Source: Hymenobacter psychrophilus (GTDB lineage: Bacteria > Bacteroidota > Bacteroidia > Cytophagales > Hymenobacteraceae). From it: 64,000 nt of DNA. Location: contig NZ_FNOV01000002.1 of the NCBI RefSeq assembly GCF_900107135.1, positions 248,001-312,000 on the forward strand, written 5' to 3'. Of this stretch, positions 49,240 through 58,449 are shown in pieces. The notes under the pieces are model-generated. The model saw only the letters and a program-made list of their open reading frames with translations. It was not told where the DNA came from and made no database searches. The position numbers and the translations under genes are program-made. Positions within the stretch are counted from its first letter, which is position 1; each line of letters starts with the position of its first letter.

Positions 49240-50268
49240 ATGCCCCGGCCCGGTTTTCTGTTCGACCCCAGCAAGAACTCGCTGTTCTACCTGGTGCTGT
49301 TTATGACGTTTATCGTGCTGGGACTTACGGCCAGCGAGGCGCTGAGCGGGCGCTACTCTATCATTGGCAGCGTGGCCTCGTTTCTGGGGCTGTTTGTGGC
49401 TTTCCAGAGCTGGAAGGCGGCCGACGATGCGTCGCGCAACACCGACAAAGCCCTGACCCAGATGCACCAACTGGCCGAGGAAACCCGCCAGCTGGTGGAG
49501 CGCAGCACCACCGTGGAAGAGCAGATCAAGGCTGCTGTCGTTACCATCAGCGACGCCACGCGGGAGCTGTACCGTGGCTTCCAGCCCATTCTGCTGGCCA
49601 TGCGCGACTTTCTGGAGGAATCGAAAGGCAGCGAGTACCTGGCCCTGATGACCGACTCGGCCGCCATCGGCACCTTTTACGCCCGTCATCACCGCCCCGA
49701 GCTCAATCAGCGCGAAATGCGCGCCCTCACCAACCAGATTCATGACCTGCTGCTGGCGCGGGCCCGCGACGCCCGCGAGTTTTACCTGGCCACGCTGGCC
49801 GCCGATACGCCGGCGGCCGACAACCAGCTGCCAACCCGCGACCAGTACGGCCGCCTCCACCACTTTGTGCAGGGCGTCTGGCAGCAGTTCCACCCCGAAG
49901 GGCCGGTATCGGGCGAGGTGTGGGAGGAGCACCGCGAGGAGCACCTGGCTACGCTGCGCCAGATAGAGGAGACATTTCAGACGCTTTCGGAGCACCCTCA
50001 GCAGCGCGCCGCCGGCCTCGGGCCGCACCAGCAGGTGCCGGTGCTGCCGCTGCAGCTTTTCCTGCGCTTCGACGCCGAAGCCCACGAGCCATTGCGGGCG
50101 CTGGTGGTGTTTTTGGGCCAGTACAACCTCGATAGAGTGGCCGAGGCCCGCGCCATGCAAACCACCGACCCCGAACTGGTACGTGCCTTCATCAGCATGT
50201 TCGAAAGCCTCACCAGCCTCGACGACAACGCCGCCTATCAGCAGCTGCGCCGGGAGTTCCCACTGTAA
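49240..50268 (+). CDS. Membrane protein with coiled-coil region, unknown function
   Basis: Protein of 342 residues. Two membrane helices (NSLFYLVLFMTFIVLGLTAS, IIGSVASFLGLFVAFQSW), then a coiled coil (TDKALTQMHQLAEETRQLVERSTTVEEQIKAAVVTISDATREL) and a C-terminal part rich in Arg, Glu and Gln with LHHFVQGVWQQFHPEG. The pattern is like a membrane sensor without an output domain. It is not recognised as a family. Confidence 0.6.
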   Translation: MPRPGFLFDPSKNSLFYLVLFMTFIVLGLTASEALSGRYSIIGSVASFLGLFVAFQSWKAADDASRNTDKALTQMHQLAEETRQLVERSTTVEEQIKAAVVTISDATRELYRGFQPILLAMRDFLEESKGSEYLALMTDSAAIGTFYARHHRPELNQREMRALTNQIHDLLLARARDAREFYLATLAADTPAADNQLPTRDQYGRLHHFVQGVWQQFHPEGPVSGEVWEEHREEHLATLRQIEETFQTLSEHPQQRAAGLGPHQQVPVLPLQLFLRFDAEAHEPLRALVVFLGQYNLDRVAEARAMQTTDPELVRAFISMFESLTSLDDNAAYQQLRREFPL

Positions 50269-50463
50269 GCCGAAAAATCTGTTTGTTTGCGGCGGCCGCT
50301 CCCCCAACTCGGCGCCTCTTAGTAGGCCGCATGCCTGGGTACTGTGGCTGTACCTGGTGGCGCTTACTTTGGGCGGCATTGCCGCCGTCTTCACTTCGCA
50401 GTTCCTGACGCGGCCGGTGGTGAAGGCCACGGAGTGCGAATAAGTTATAAAAGCTCGTGCTCA

Positions 50464-50775
50464 ATGAAAAGCAAGTCTCAACCCCTCGATAACTCCTTCG
50501 GCTTTACAGCAGGTGCCTTGCTGCTCTATTTCTCTTGGTGGCTTTACGTTGTACATTTTCTTTACTGGAAGGACTATGGTAACGACTACGCAGCAGCTAC
50601 CGCGTCACTGGGTATAGGTTTCGTTACAATTGCGTTGACGACTATTTATGAAATCGGCTTCCTCGTAGCGGCTATTAAATCCACGCCTAAACGGCCTTTT
50701 TATTTAGTTGTATCCTTGGTTTTACTACTGCCAATAGTTTGCATTTGGCTATTCGAAACATATGGCCGGAAGTAG
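50464..50775 (+). CDS. Small AT-rich membrane protein
   Basis: The ATG at 50464 gives 103 residues with three membrane helices (FGFTAGALLLYFSWWLYVVHFLYW; TASLGIGFVTIALTTIYEIGFLVAAIK; FYLVVSLVLLLPIVCIWLF). Codon use is A/T-rich. No family recognised. It follows the coiled-coil membrane gene and may be linked to it. Confidence 0.6.
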   Translation: MKSKSQPLDNSFGFTAGALLLYFSWWLYVVHFLYWKDYGNDYAAATASLGIGFVTIALTTIYEIGFLVAAIKSTPKRPFYLVVSLVLLLPIVCIWLFETYGRK

Positions 50776-50935
50776 CAGGAAGTGAACAATATGCAGAATA
50801 CACTATAACCCATTGCGGGCAGAGACCTCAAGCTGGCTAGTCCATTCAGTTGGATTTCCCTCCCGCTGCACTTCTGCCAAAAACTCCGTAGCATTGCTTA
50901 GCCGGCCTGTGCGCCGGCTTTTTCCTTTCCCGCAT

Positions 50936-52345
50936 ATGGCCGCTCCCCTCGCCTCTTCTCCTGCTACCGCTACCGCCCCGGCCGCCACCCGCTCCTACGT
51001 GGGCCCGATGGTGCTCATGACCACCCTGTTCTTCCTGTTCGGGGCCGTCACGAACTTCAACGACGTGCTCATGCCCTACCTCAAGGACGTGTGCCAGCTC
51101 ACCGATTTCCAGTCGACGGCCGTGCAGTCGGCTTTTTTTGGGGCCTATTTTCTGATGTCGCTGCCGGCCGGGCGGGTGCTGGAGAAGCTGGGTTTCCAGC
51201 GCGGCATTGTGCTGGGGCTGCTCGTGATGGCCTGCGGGGCGTTGCTGTTCGTGCCGGCCGCCAACTCGCGCACATTCGGGCTGTTTCTGCTGGCGCTGAG
51301 CTTCCTGGGGGCCGGCATTACGCTGTTGCAGGTGGCGGCCAACCCCTACGTGAGCGTGCTGGGGCCGGCCCGCACCGCCGCCAGCCGCGTGAGCATCGTG
51401 GGCGTGGCCAACGGGCTGGGCGGCACGCTCTCGCCCCTCATCGGCGGCCTGATTCTGTTCGGGGGCTCCACGGTGCTCAAGGCCCAGCTGGCCCAGCTGC
51501 CGCTGGAGCAGCGCCTGAACGAGGAAGCCGCGCTGGTAAAACCGCTTTATATAGGCTTGGCCGTATTTCTGGCTGTGCTGGCGCTGCTGTTTTTCGTGGT
51601 GCGCCTGCCCGAAGTGGAGAGCCTGCCCGCCGATGAGGACGCCGCCACCGCGCAGGCCGTCGCCGAAACCGGCCGTTCGTCGGCCCTCAGCTTCCGCCAC
51701 CTGACGCTGGGCGTTGTGGCCATTTTCGTATACGTGGGCGTCGAAGTGGGCATCGGCTCGTTCATCATCCGCTACGGCGAGGCCCAGAATATCGCCCAGC
51801 TCAGCGGCTTTACGCAGGAGCTGGTGCGCATCCTCAGCCTGGCCACCAACTGGGCCGCCGCGCTGTTCGGCAACACGCCCGAGGCCATCGACACCTCGGC
51901 CGGCTTCACGAAGGCGGTGGGTGCGGTGCTGGTGGCCTCCTACTGGTTTGGCGTGATGGTAGGCCGCATCATCGGCATTCCGCTGCTCAGCCGCTTCGAT
52001 GCCCGCAAGCTGCTGGCCGGCGTGTGCGCCGCGGGCGTGGCGCTGGTTACGCTCTCCATTTTCAGCCAGGGCGAAACCGCCCTGTGGCTGGTGGTGCTCT
52101 GCGGCCTGTGCAACGCCATTATCTGGCCCGTAGTGTTCCCACTGGCCATTACCGGACTGGGCCGCTTCACCAAACAAGGCTCGTCGTACCTGATTATGGC
52201 CATTGTAGGCGGAGCCATCATCCCCCCGCTCATGGGCCTGATTGCCACTCACGGCGGTGGCCTGCGCGTAGCCTTCGTGCTGCCAGTGCTCTGCTACGCC
52301 TACCTGCTGTTTTACGCGTTGAGCGGTTACCGGGTGGTTAGATGA
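50936..52345 (+). CDS. FucP-type sugar MFS transporter (second paralogue)
   Basis: The ATG at 50936 gives 469 residues with 12 helices. TTLFFLFGAVTNFNDVLMPYLKDV, FFGAYFLMSLPAGRVLEKLGFQ, LQVAANPYVSVLGPARTAASRV and PVVFPLAITGLGRFTKQGSSYL are the family signatures of Bacteroidota sugar/H+ symporters. A longer central loop (residues 195-290) than in the 32989 copy. The composition is uniformly GC-rich. The likely substrate is a hexose or fucose, unproven. Confidence 0.9.
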   Translation: MAAPLASSPATATAPAATRSYVGPMVLMTTLFFLFGAVTNFNDVLMPYLKDVCQLTDFQSTAVQSAFFGAYFLMSLPAGRVLEKLGFQRGIVLGLLVMACGALLFVPAANSRTFGLFLLALSFLGAGITLLQVAANPYVSVLGPARTAASRVSIVGVANGLGGTLSPLIGGLILFGGSTVLKAQLAQLPLEQRLNEEAALVKPLYIGLAVFLAVLALLFFVVRLPEVESLPADEDAATAQAVAETGRSSALSFRHLTLGVVAIFVYVGVEVGIGSFIIRYGEAQNIAQLSGFTQELVRILSLATNWAAALFGNTPEAIDTSAGFTKAVGAVLVASYWFGVMVGRIIGIPLLSRFDARKLLAGVCAAGVALVTLSIFSQGETALWLVVLCGLCNAIIWPVVFPLAITGLGRFTKQGSSYLIMAIVGGAIIPPLMGLIATHGGGLRVAFVLPVLCYAYLLFYALSGYRVVR

Positions 52346-52357
52346 GCTGTTGATTAA

Positions 52358-52396
52358 GAGAACGTCATTCTTCGCTTCGCTCTGAATGACGTTCTC
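52358..52396. terminator. Terminator-like palindrome (GAGAACGTCATTC family)
   Basis: GAGAACGTCATTC (52358-52370) and GAATGACGTTCTC (52384-52396) are perfect 13-bp arms, with TCGCTTCGC in the loop, between convergent MFS and DUF547 genes. It resembles the core of the long palindromes at 19637 and 31103. Confidence 0.75.
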
Positions 52397-52423
52397 GCAA
52401 CTATGAGCTAACAGCTTATTCCG

Positions 52424-53233
52424 TTACTGCTCATTCAGGCTCCAGTTGTATTCTTTGTAGCTGATTTTCGCGTTGGGGTCGATTTTCTGCTTGGCGTAGC
52501 GGTTCACGGCATCCTGGATGGAGGTGCTGCCGTTCTTCTCGAAATCCTTGGGATAGAAGCTGTAAATGGCCGACAGCGTGGGCTGGCCAGCAGGCGTGAG
52601 GTCGTTTTTCTGGGGGTTGTTGATGAAGTCGCGGCCCTGCTCGGCCAGCTGCTCCTGCACGGTGCGGCCCACGAAGGCTTCATTGCGCAAGCGCGGGCAC
52701 GACATGGCGGCGCACACCAGTGCGTAGTGAATCCGGTTATCATCAAACTGCTTGCGGATAATGCGGTGCTCGATGTCATTGAGCGTGTAGCGCTTGCCGC
52801 CAAGCGAGATAAAATCCTGGTCCCAGACGGTGTCGACGAAGATTTTGTCGCCGCCCAAATCCTTGATGCTCTTTACCGGGTAGGCCCGGATGATGCGTTG
52901 CACCGTGAAGGCGTTGTAGGCGTTAATCCAGTAGGCCAGCTTCTCATCGGCGGGCGATTTCTTGGCCGGCAGATTGTCGCTGAGCGTTTTGAGGTAGGAA
53001 TTCAGCGCGGCGCTGTCCTGCCGGAAGCCCTTGTAGTTCACCATTCCCTGGTCGTCGACGTACTTTTTGAGCAGCCCGTCCCAGGCCGAATGGTCGAGAG
53101 TGGGTCCGTCCTGGGAAGTCGGGTTGAGCGGAATCAGGTAGCCGACGTAGCCGCAACCGGCGGAAGCCAGCGTGCCGGCGGCCAGCAGAGTGCCCAGAGC
53201 CAGGCGGGAAGTGAAGCGGGAAATAGGCTGCAT
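52424..53233 (-). CDS. DUF547 lipoprotein
   Basis: Protein of 269 residues with a lipobox-like GTLASAGC. SAWDGLLKKYVDDQGMVNYKGFRQDSAALNSYLKTLSD opens the DUF547 fold, followed by KLAYWINAYNAFTVQRIIRAYP, YTLNDIEHRIIRKQFDDNRIHYALVCAAMSCPRLR (the most conserved part) and VNRYAKQKIDPNAKISYKEYNWSLNEQ. The family is related to transglutaminase-like proteases with an atypical site; the function is unknown. The cell surface side of a membrane is the likely location. Confidence 0.88.
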   Translation of the reverse strand: MQPISRFTSRLALGTLLAAGTLASAGCGYVGYLIPLNPTSQDGPTLDHSAWDGLLKKYVDDQGMVNYKGFRQDSAALNSYLKTLSDNLPAKKSPADEKLAYWINAYNAFTVQRIIRAYPVKSIKDLGGDKIFVDTVWDQDFISLGGKRYTLNDIEHRIIRKQFDDNRIHYALVCAAMSCPRLRNEAFVGRTVQEQLAEQGRDFINNPQKNDLTPAGQPTLSAIYSFYPKDFEKNGSTSIQDAVNRYAKQKIDPNAKISYKEYNWSLNEQ

Positions 53234-53333
53234 ATCGGAAGGAAAGGTTCGGTGAAGTGGCCGGCTGGTGGTGCCGGGCTGGCATATACGGAGTTACTAG
53301 GCATATCAGTTGCCGGTTACCGGCCGGGAGTAC

Positions 53334-53402
53334 CGGGGCTGAGGCCCTGGGCTAGTCAGCGTTTCAACTAACCCGCTACGTAGCCCAGGGCTTTAGCCCT
53401 GG
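53334..53402. repeat. Palindrome of the CCAGGGCTTTAGCCCTGG type
   Basis: GGGGCTGAGGCCCTGGGCTA (from 53335) is mirrored imperfectly by TAGCCCAGGGCTTTAGCCC (from 53381). It lies just upstream of the murB promoter box and is the only copy of this type in the window. Confidence 0.55.
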
Positions 53403-53431
53403 GACTCTGGGCCGGCAACTCCCAACTAATG

Positions 53432-53439
53432 TACCTTTG
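53432..53439 (+). promoter_or_regulatory. -7 box TACCTTTG for murB
   Basis: Exact TAnnTTTG match, 25 bp upstream of the ATG at 53465. Confidence 0.65.
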
Positions 53440-53464
53440 GGCTCTCACCGTTTCGCCCGCTGTT

Positions 53465-54493
53465 ATGAGCCCCGCCCCTGTTCTCGAAGCCCATGTTTCG
53501 CTCCGCCCCTACAACACGTTTGGCCTGGAGGTAACGGCCCGCTGGTTTGCCCGCTTTGCTTCGGTTGAGGAGCTGCGGGCGCTGCTGACGCTGCCCGAGG
53601 TGCAGGCGGCCGAAAAGCTCATTCTCGGGGGTGGCTCCAACCTGCTGTTCACCCGCAACTTCGAGGGCGTGGTGCTCAAAAACGAAATCCGGGGGCTCGA
53701 AGTGGTGGACCAGGATGAGGAAACGGCCCTGGTGCGGGCGGGCGCCGGCGAAAGCTGGCACGCGCTGGTGCAGTACGCGCTTGGCCAGGAGCTGAGCGGT
53801 ATCGAAAACCTGTCGCTGATTCCGGGCACGGTGGGCGCGGCCCCGCTGCAGAACATCGGCGCCTACGGGGCCGAGCTGAAGGATACCTTCGAGCAGCTGG
53901 AGGCCCTGGAGCTGGCTACCGGTCGGCTGCGCACATTTTCGGGGCCCGAGTGCGGCTTCGGCTACCGCGAAAGCGTGTTCAAGGGGCCACTCAAAAATCA
54001 GTTCATCGTCACCAGCGTGCTGCTGCGGCTGCACCGCCAGGCCCAGCTCAACGTGCGCTACGGCGACATCCAGACCACGCTGCAGGACATGGGCATTGAG
54101 GGCGACCCGACGCCGCGCCACATCAGCGAGGCCGTCAGCAGCATCCGCCGCAGCAAGCTCCCCGACCCGGCCCAGATTGGCAACGCGGGCTCGTTCTTTA
54201 AAAACCCCGAGGTGTCGCAGGCCAAATTCGACGAGCTGAAAGGCCAGTTTGAGGGCCTGCCGGGCTACCCCGTGCCGGGCGGCGTGAAGGTACCCGCCGG
54301 CTGGCTCATCGAGCAGTGCGGCTGGAAGGGCCAGCGCCGCGGCCCCCACGGCGTGCACGACCGGCAGGCGCTGGTACTCGTCAACCACGGCGGGGCCCAG
54401 GGCCAAGATATCCGCGACCTAGCCTACGAAATTATTGCCTCGGTGCGTGAGAAATTCGGCATCGAGCTGCACCCCGAAGTGAACATTATTTAG
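53465..54493 (+). CDS. murB: UDP-N-acetylenolpyruvoylglucosamine reductase (type I)
   Basis: The ATG at 53465 gives 342 residues, typical for the type I enzyme. FAD-binding parts: LILGGGSNLLFTRNFEGVVLKNEI and NLSLIPGTVGAAPLQNIGAYGAEL. Catalytic region: GFGYRESVFKG (Tyr-Arg), then NAGSFFKNPEVS with the active Ser, and HPEVNII at the end, where the catalytic Glu follows. It reduces enolpyruvyl-UDP-GlcNAc to UDP-MurNAc in peptidoglycan synthesis. Confidence 0.96.
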   Translation: MSPAPVLEAHVSLRPYNTFGLEVTARWFARFASVEELRALLTLPEVQAAEKLILGGGSNLLFTRNFEGVVLKNEIRGLEVVDQDEETALVRAGAGESWHALVQYALGQELSGIENLSLIPGTVGAAPLQNIGAYGAELKDTFEQLEALELATGRLRTFSGPECGFGYRESVFKGPLKNQFIVTSVLLRLHRQAQLNVRYGDIQTTLQDMGIEGDPTPRHISEAVSSIRRSKLPDPAQIGNAGSFFKNPEVSQAKFDELKGQFEGLPGYPVPGGVKVPAGWLIEQCGWKGQRRGPHGVHDRQALVLVNHGGAQGQDIRDLAYEIIASVREKFGIELHPEVNII

Positions 54494-54629
54494 CCGCGGC
54501 CCGCTGGGTTCGGGCATCATGCAATCTTCAGCCGGCGGGTTCGTTTTTTACTGCTGGATTCAAGACCTTTGTCCAAAACTGCCAGTACGCGGTTTTCTTT
54601 TCCCCACCCCTTTTTTTGCTTTTCGTTTG

Positions 54630-56939
54630 ATGAAAAAATTACCCTTGCTGGCGTTATTGCTGAGCGTGGCCGGCTGGCAGTCGGCGCAGGCGCAAACTGC
54701 TATTACCATCGGCGCGGCCCGGGCCCAGGCGCCAACTTTCAACACCTCGGGAGCCACCGTTACGCTGCGTGGTATCGTTACCAACGGCGCCGAGCTGGGC
54801 GCCATTCGCTACATGCAGGACGGCACCGGCGGCATTGCCGTGTATTCGGCCACCCAGCTTGGCGCCGTAGTAGCCGGCGACTCGATTCTGGTTACCGGTG
54901 TGCTCAAGGATTTCCGGGGGCTGCTCGAAATCGACCCTATTACCTCGCTCGAAGTGGTAGCCGGCAACCGGCCGCTGCCGAAGCCCGTCGAGTTTTCGGT
55001 GGCTACTGCAACGGCCGCTTACGCCGAGCAGTACGAGGGCCAGCTGGTGAAACTGGTAAACGCCACCACCGTAACAACTGTTGCGGGCGCGCCGGTATCG
55101 GCCTTTTCGGCCAACACCTCTTACCGCGTGAGTGGCAACGCCGCCACCGTGATGTACGTGAACCGGGCTTCCGACGGCCCCGACGGACTGGTGGGCAAAC
55201 CCTCGCCTACCGGCGTTTTCGATGTGGTCGGCATCATGAGCCAGTTCACCAACACGGCCCCGACGGGCGGCGGCGCCGCGGCTGGCTACCAGCTGCTGCC
55301 GCGCCTCTACGCCGACTTCCGGCAGGGCAACACGCCTAATTTCCTGGCTACCCCCTACCCCACCAACATCAGCACCACCGGCTTCACGGTAAACTTCGTT
55401 ACCCAGAACGCTGGCAGTACCAAACTGGAGTACGCCACCAGCCCCGCCGGCCCGTTTACGGCCGTCGATAACGCCGCCAGCACCACCAGCCACCGCCTTG
55501 CCCTCACGGGTTTGCTGCCAGCTACCATCTACTACGTGAAGGCCAGCAGCACCAACGCCGTGGGACTGTCCGAGTCGCGGGTAGTACCCATGATTACGGC
55601 GTCGCGCTCGACGGGCAAGATGCGCACCTACTTCACCAACCCCGTGAATACGGCGCTGGCCCTGCCCGGCAACGCGGCCCTGTACCTGCCCAACGGCGCC
55701 ATGGCCGACACGGTAGCCCGCTACATTGGCCGGGCCAAGCAGACGCTCGACATTGCCATTTACAACTGGAACAGCCCCACGATTGTAGCCGCTGTGAATG
55801 CCGCCAAAACCCGCGGCGTGGCCGTGCGCGTTATCTACGAGAACGAAAATGCCAACGTCAGCCTTTCCAACCTCGACCCGGCCGTGCCCCGCATCGGCCG
55901 CCAGACGCTGCAGAACATCATGCACAACAAGTTTGTGGTGATTGACGCCAACAGCGCCGAGCCCAACCAGCCCTGGGTCTGGACCGGCTCGACCAACTGG
56001 ACGGCCGCCCAGCTCAGCACCGACCGCAACAACTCCATTGCCGTGCAGGACCAGTCGCTGGCCCGCACTTACACCGTCGAATTCAACGAAATGTGGGGCG
56101 GCGGCACCCAGGCCACGGCCCTGTTCGGCTCGCGCAAAACCGACAACACGCCCCACTACTTCAGCATTGCGGGCAAGCAGGTGGAGTCGTGGTTCTCGCC
56201 CACCGACAACGTGAACGGCCGGCTGATTGAGGCCATCCAGACGGCCGACAGCGACCTGCACATTGCTACCATGCTGCTCACCCAGACGGATATCGGCAAC
56301 GCCATTGCCAACCAGATCCGGGCCAAGAACATGGCCGGCTGCTCGGAGATGGTGATGAACTCGATTCAGGCCAACTCCGCCGCGCAGGACATCTTCGACA
56401 ACATTAAAACCGTGCTCGGCCAGCGCCTCATGATCGACAAGCAGTCGGGCATCATGCACCACAAGTACGCCATCATCGATGCCACGGCGCCACAATCGGA
56501 CCCGCAGGTGTTCGTGGGCTCGCACAACTGGAGCCTGTCGGCCAACACCGAAAACGATGAAAACACGCTGATTGTGCACGATGAGCGCATTGTCAACCAG
56601 TACTACCAGGAGTTTGCCCAGCTGATTGCCAACCAGAACAACGGCGTGCAGGTGTGCAACCTGGTACTGGCCACCAAAAACGCCAGCATCCAGCGCAGCA
56701 GCGTGCAGGTGTACCCCAACCCCACCAGCGGCAAGTTCCGCCTGCGGGTGCAGACCGGCGCCGCCCGCACCGCCCGCGTAGTGCTGCGCGACGCCACCGG
56801 CCGCGTGGTGCTCGACCAGACCCAGCCCCTCAACGGCCAGGACGTGAGCGTAGACGCCTCGGGCCTGAAAGCCGGCCTGTACATGGTGCAGCTGGTAACG
56901 CCCGAAACCACGCAGATCAGCCGCGTGGTAGTGGAGTAG
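54630..56939 (+). CDS. Secreted phospholipase D-like protein with T9SS sorting domain
   Basis: The ATG at 54630 gives 769 residues with a Sec signal (KKLPLLALLLSVAGWQSAQA). Residues 25-220 form an OB-fold, DUF5689-like nucleic-acid-style domain (ITIGAARAQAPTFNTSG ... YMQDGTGGIAVYS). Residues about 225-320 form a fibronectin III-like domain. Two PLD active sites follow: MHNKFVVID + GSTNWT near 430 and MHHKYAIID + GSHNWS near 608. The tail (VQVYPNPTSGKFRL from about 692) is a type A T9SS sorting domain. The parts suit an exported nuclease or phosphodiesterase; a phospholipid substrate is the alternative. Confidence 0.88.
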   Translation: MKKLPLLALLLSVAGWQSAQAQTAITIGAARAQAPTFNTSGATVTLRGIVTNGAELGAIRYMQDGTGGIAVYSATQLGAVVAGDSILVTGVLKDFRGLLEIDPITSLEVVAGNRPLPKPVEFSVATATAAYAEQYEGQLVKLVNATTVTTVAGAPVSAFSANTSYRVSGNAATVMYVNRASDGPDGLVGKPSPTGVFDVVGIMSQFTNTAPTGGGAAAGYQLLPRLYADFRQGNTPNFLATPYPTNISTTGFTVNFVTQNAGSTKLEYATSPAGPFTAVDNAASTTSHRLALTGLLPATIYYVKASSTNAVGLSESRVVPMITASRSTGKMRTYFTNPVNTALALPGNAALYLPNGAMADTVARYIGRAKQTLDIAIYNWNSPTIVAAVNAAKTRGVAVRVIYENENANVSLSNLDPAVPRIGRQTLQNIMHNKFVVIDANSAEPNQPWVWTGSTNWTAAQLSTDRNNSIAVQDQSLARTYTVEFNEMWGGGTQATALFGSRKTDNTPHYFSIAGKQVESWFSPTDNVNGRLIEAIQTADSDLHIATMLLTQTDIGNAIANQIRAKNMAGCSEMVMNSIQANSAAQDIFDNIKTVLGQRLMIDKQSGIMHHKYAIIDATAPQSDPQVFVGSHNWSLSANTENDENTLIVHDERIVNQYYQEFAQLIANQNNGVQVCNLVLATKNASIQRSSVQVYPNPTSGKFRLRVQTGAARTARVVLRDATGRVVLDQTQPLNGQDVSVDASGLKAGLYMVQLVTPETTQISRVVVE

Positions 56940-56987
56940 GTTGCCAGAAGTGAGAAGTCAGACTTCTCATCCCCTCTTCTGACGTAA

Positions 56988-57026
56988 AAAAGAGGCGGCT
57001 CCCGAAATTCGGGAGCCGCCTCTTTT
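56988..57026. terminator. Strong two-way terminator
   Basis: AAAAGAGGCGGCTCCCGAA (56988-57006) and TTCGGGAGCCGCCTCTTTT (57008-57026) form a perfect 19-bp stem with T-runs on both strands, between the convergent PLD and small-membrane-protein genes. Confidence 0.9.
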
Positions 57027-57029
57027 AAT

Positions 57030-57362
57030 TTACCATTGATCGGCCTTAGCCTGTGCCCGGGCTTCGCCTTTGCGTTTTCTTATCCAGAAATAGATAGAGA
57101 TATTCAGCAGCAGTAAACTAGTTGAAATACCCTTTATCCAAGGAACAAACGTGTCTAATTCGATATCCTCCGCAAACCCCAGCAAAAACAGCGTAATCAA
57201 ATATAAAAGCGCAAAAATCACTAGGCAGCTGAAGTGCTTGGTGATATAATGGAGCAAGGTTAGTAACAGCAGGAAGAAAGCAATACAAATACTAGGAATT
57301 ACAGCTAAAAAACCGTAAAAAACGCCGTAATCAGGATCTAGAAGTAAGACAGCATAGAGCAT
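57030..57362 (-). CDS. Small AT-rich membrane protein
   Basis: Protein of 110 residues with three to four membrane helices (FYGFLAVIPSICIAFFLLLLTLLHY, LVIFALLYLITLFLLGFA, ISTSLLLLNISIYFWI) and a basic tail (RKRKGEARAQAKADQW). Codon use is A/T-rich like the lipoprotein at 48133. No family recognised. It ends 4 bp from the terminator and is co-directional with rlmF. Confidence 0.6.
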   Translation of the reverse strand: MLYAVLLLDPDYGVFYGFLAVIPSICIAFFLLLLTLLHYITKHFSCLVIFALLYLITLFLLGFAEDIELDTFVPWIKGISTSLLLLNISIYFWIRKRKGEARAQAKADQW

Positions 57363-57462
57363 ATTTACTTTGCTAATAAAGGTTGAGCTAATTCAATCCG
57401 CAGCCGGCGAAAGCTAATTGACCCAAGTTGCGGATTAGAGTTAATAAGACCTTATTTATTTT

Positions 57463-58404
57463 CTAGGAGTCGACCTTAACTTTCCAGCGCCGCGCGGCCC
57501 ACTCCTGGCGTTGCTCGGGTGTCTGGAAGGTCCAGGCCACGATGCGGCTGATTTTCTGACCCTGCTTCATCTCGATGGTGCGGGTTTCAGGCGAGCCGGC
57601 CAGCTTGAGGAAGTGGTAGATGCTGGGCAGGGTTTCCTTTTTGGAGATGAGCGTGCTGAACCACAGCACCCGCTCGCGCACGCCCACGCTCTGGGCCACC
57701 ATACGCTTCAAAAAGCCCTCTTCGCCGCCCTCACACCACAGTTCCGTATTCTGCCCCCCGAAGTTGAGCACCGGCGCACCACTCGTTTTGGGGTAGCCCA
57801 GGTTGCGGCCCTTGCGACGGCTGCCGCTGGCGGCCTCCTCGGCCGAGGAATGGAACGGCGGATTGCACACCACCAAGTCAAACTCCTCCTTGGGCTTCAC
57901 GATGTCCTCGAACACAAAAGCCAGGTGGCTTTGTGCCCGCAGCTCCACCCGGTTCGTCAGTGCCGGGTTAACCGCCACCATACTTTTGGCTGCTTTCAGG
58001 GCTACCGAATCGGTTTCGGAGCCCACAAAGCGCCAGCCGTAGGCTTTACTGCCGATGATGGGGTACACGCAGTTGGCGCCCACCCCGATATCGAGCACAT
58101 GCACGGCTTTGTCGGTGGGCACGGTGCCCGCGTTATCAGTAGCCAGCAGGTCGGCGGCGTAGTGCAGGTAGTCGGCGCGGCCGGGAATGGGCGGGCAGAG
58201 GTAGCCGGCCGGCACGTCCCAGTGCTGCACGTCGTAGTGCTGCCGCAGCAGCGCCTGGTTCAGGGCCTTTACGGCGGCGGGGTTGGCGAAATCGATGCTA
58301 TTGTCGCCGGCCGGATTGGACACCACGAAGGGCGCAAGCGCGGGGCTGGCGGCCGTGAGTTGCGCGAAATCGTAGCGGCCGTTGTGGGGGTTGCGAGGAT
58401 GCAT
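57463..58404 (-). CDS. rlmF: 23S rRNA (adenine-1618-N6)-methyltransferase RlmF
   Basis: The ATG at 58404 gives 313 residues. The family start MHPRNPHNGRYDFAQL is followed by DFANPAAVKALNQALLRQHYDVQHWDVPAGYLCPPIPGRADYLHY. The SAM site is VLDIGVGANCVYPIIG and the catalytic motif VVCNPPFHSSAEEA. It methylates A1618 of 23S rRNA. The leader immediately before the ATG is a copy of the CAGATGGCACAGATGG repeat, so an upstream in-frame ATG at 58437 is repeat-derived and not the likely start. Confidence 0.92.
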   Translation of the reverse strand: MHPRNPHNGRYDFAQLTAASPALAPFVVSNPAGDNSIDFANPAAVKALNQALLRQHYDVQHWDVPAGYLCPPIPGRADYLHYAADLLATDNAGTVPTDKAVHVLDIGVGANCVYPIIGSKAYGWRFVGSETDSVALKAAKSMVAVNPALTNRVELRAQSHLAFVFEDIVKPKEEFDLVVCNPPFHSSAEEAASGSRRKGRNLGYPKTSGAPVLNFGGQNTELWCEGGEEGFLKRMVAQSVGVRERVLWFSTLISKKETLPSIYHFLKLAGSPETRTIEMKQGQKISRIVAWTFQTPEQRQEWAARRWKVKVDS

Positions 58405-58449
58405 AATCACAGATGTTGCAGATGGCACAGATGGCACAGATTCGTTCTG
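58404..58449. repeat. 46-bp repeat abutting the rlmF start codon (inverted copy at 62560)
   Basis: Forward strand: AATCACAGATGTTGCAGATG (from 58405) followed by two GCACAGATG units and ATTCGTTCTG. It matches the complement of 62560-62605 with three differences in 46 bp, and the palindrome upstream of marC in the shared GCAACATCTGTGATT motif. Confidence 0.92.

Noticed and set aside
50270-50443. A possible small membrane peptide with a WLYLVALTLGGIAAVF-like segment after the coiled-coil gene.
   Set aside because: The frame has a hydrophobic stretch but no good start codon; it may be a remnant, not supported as a gene.
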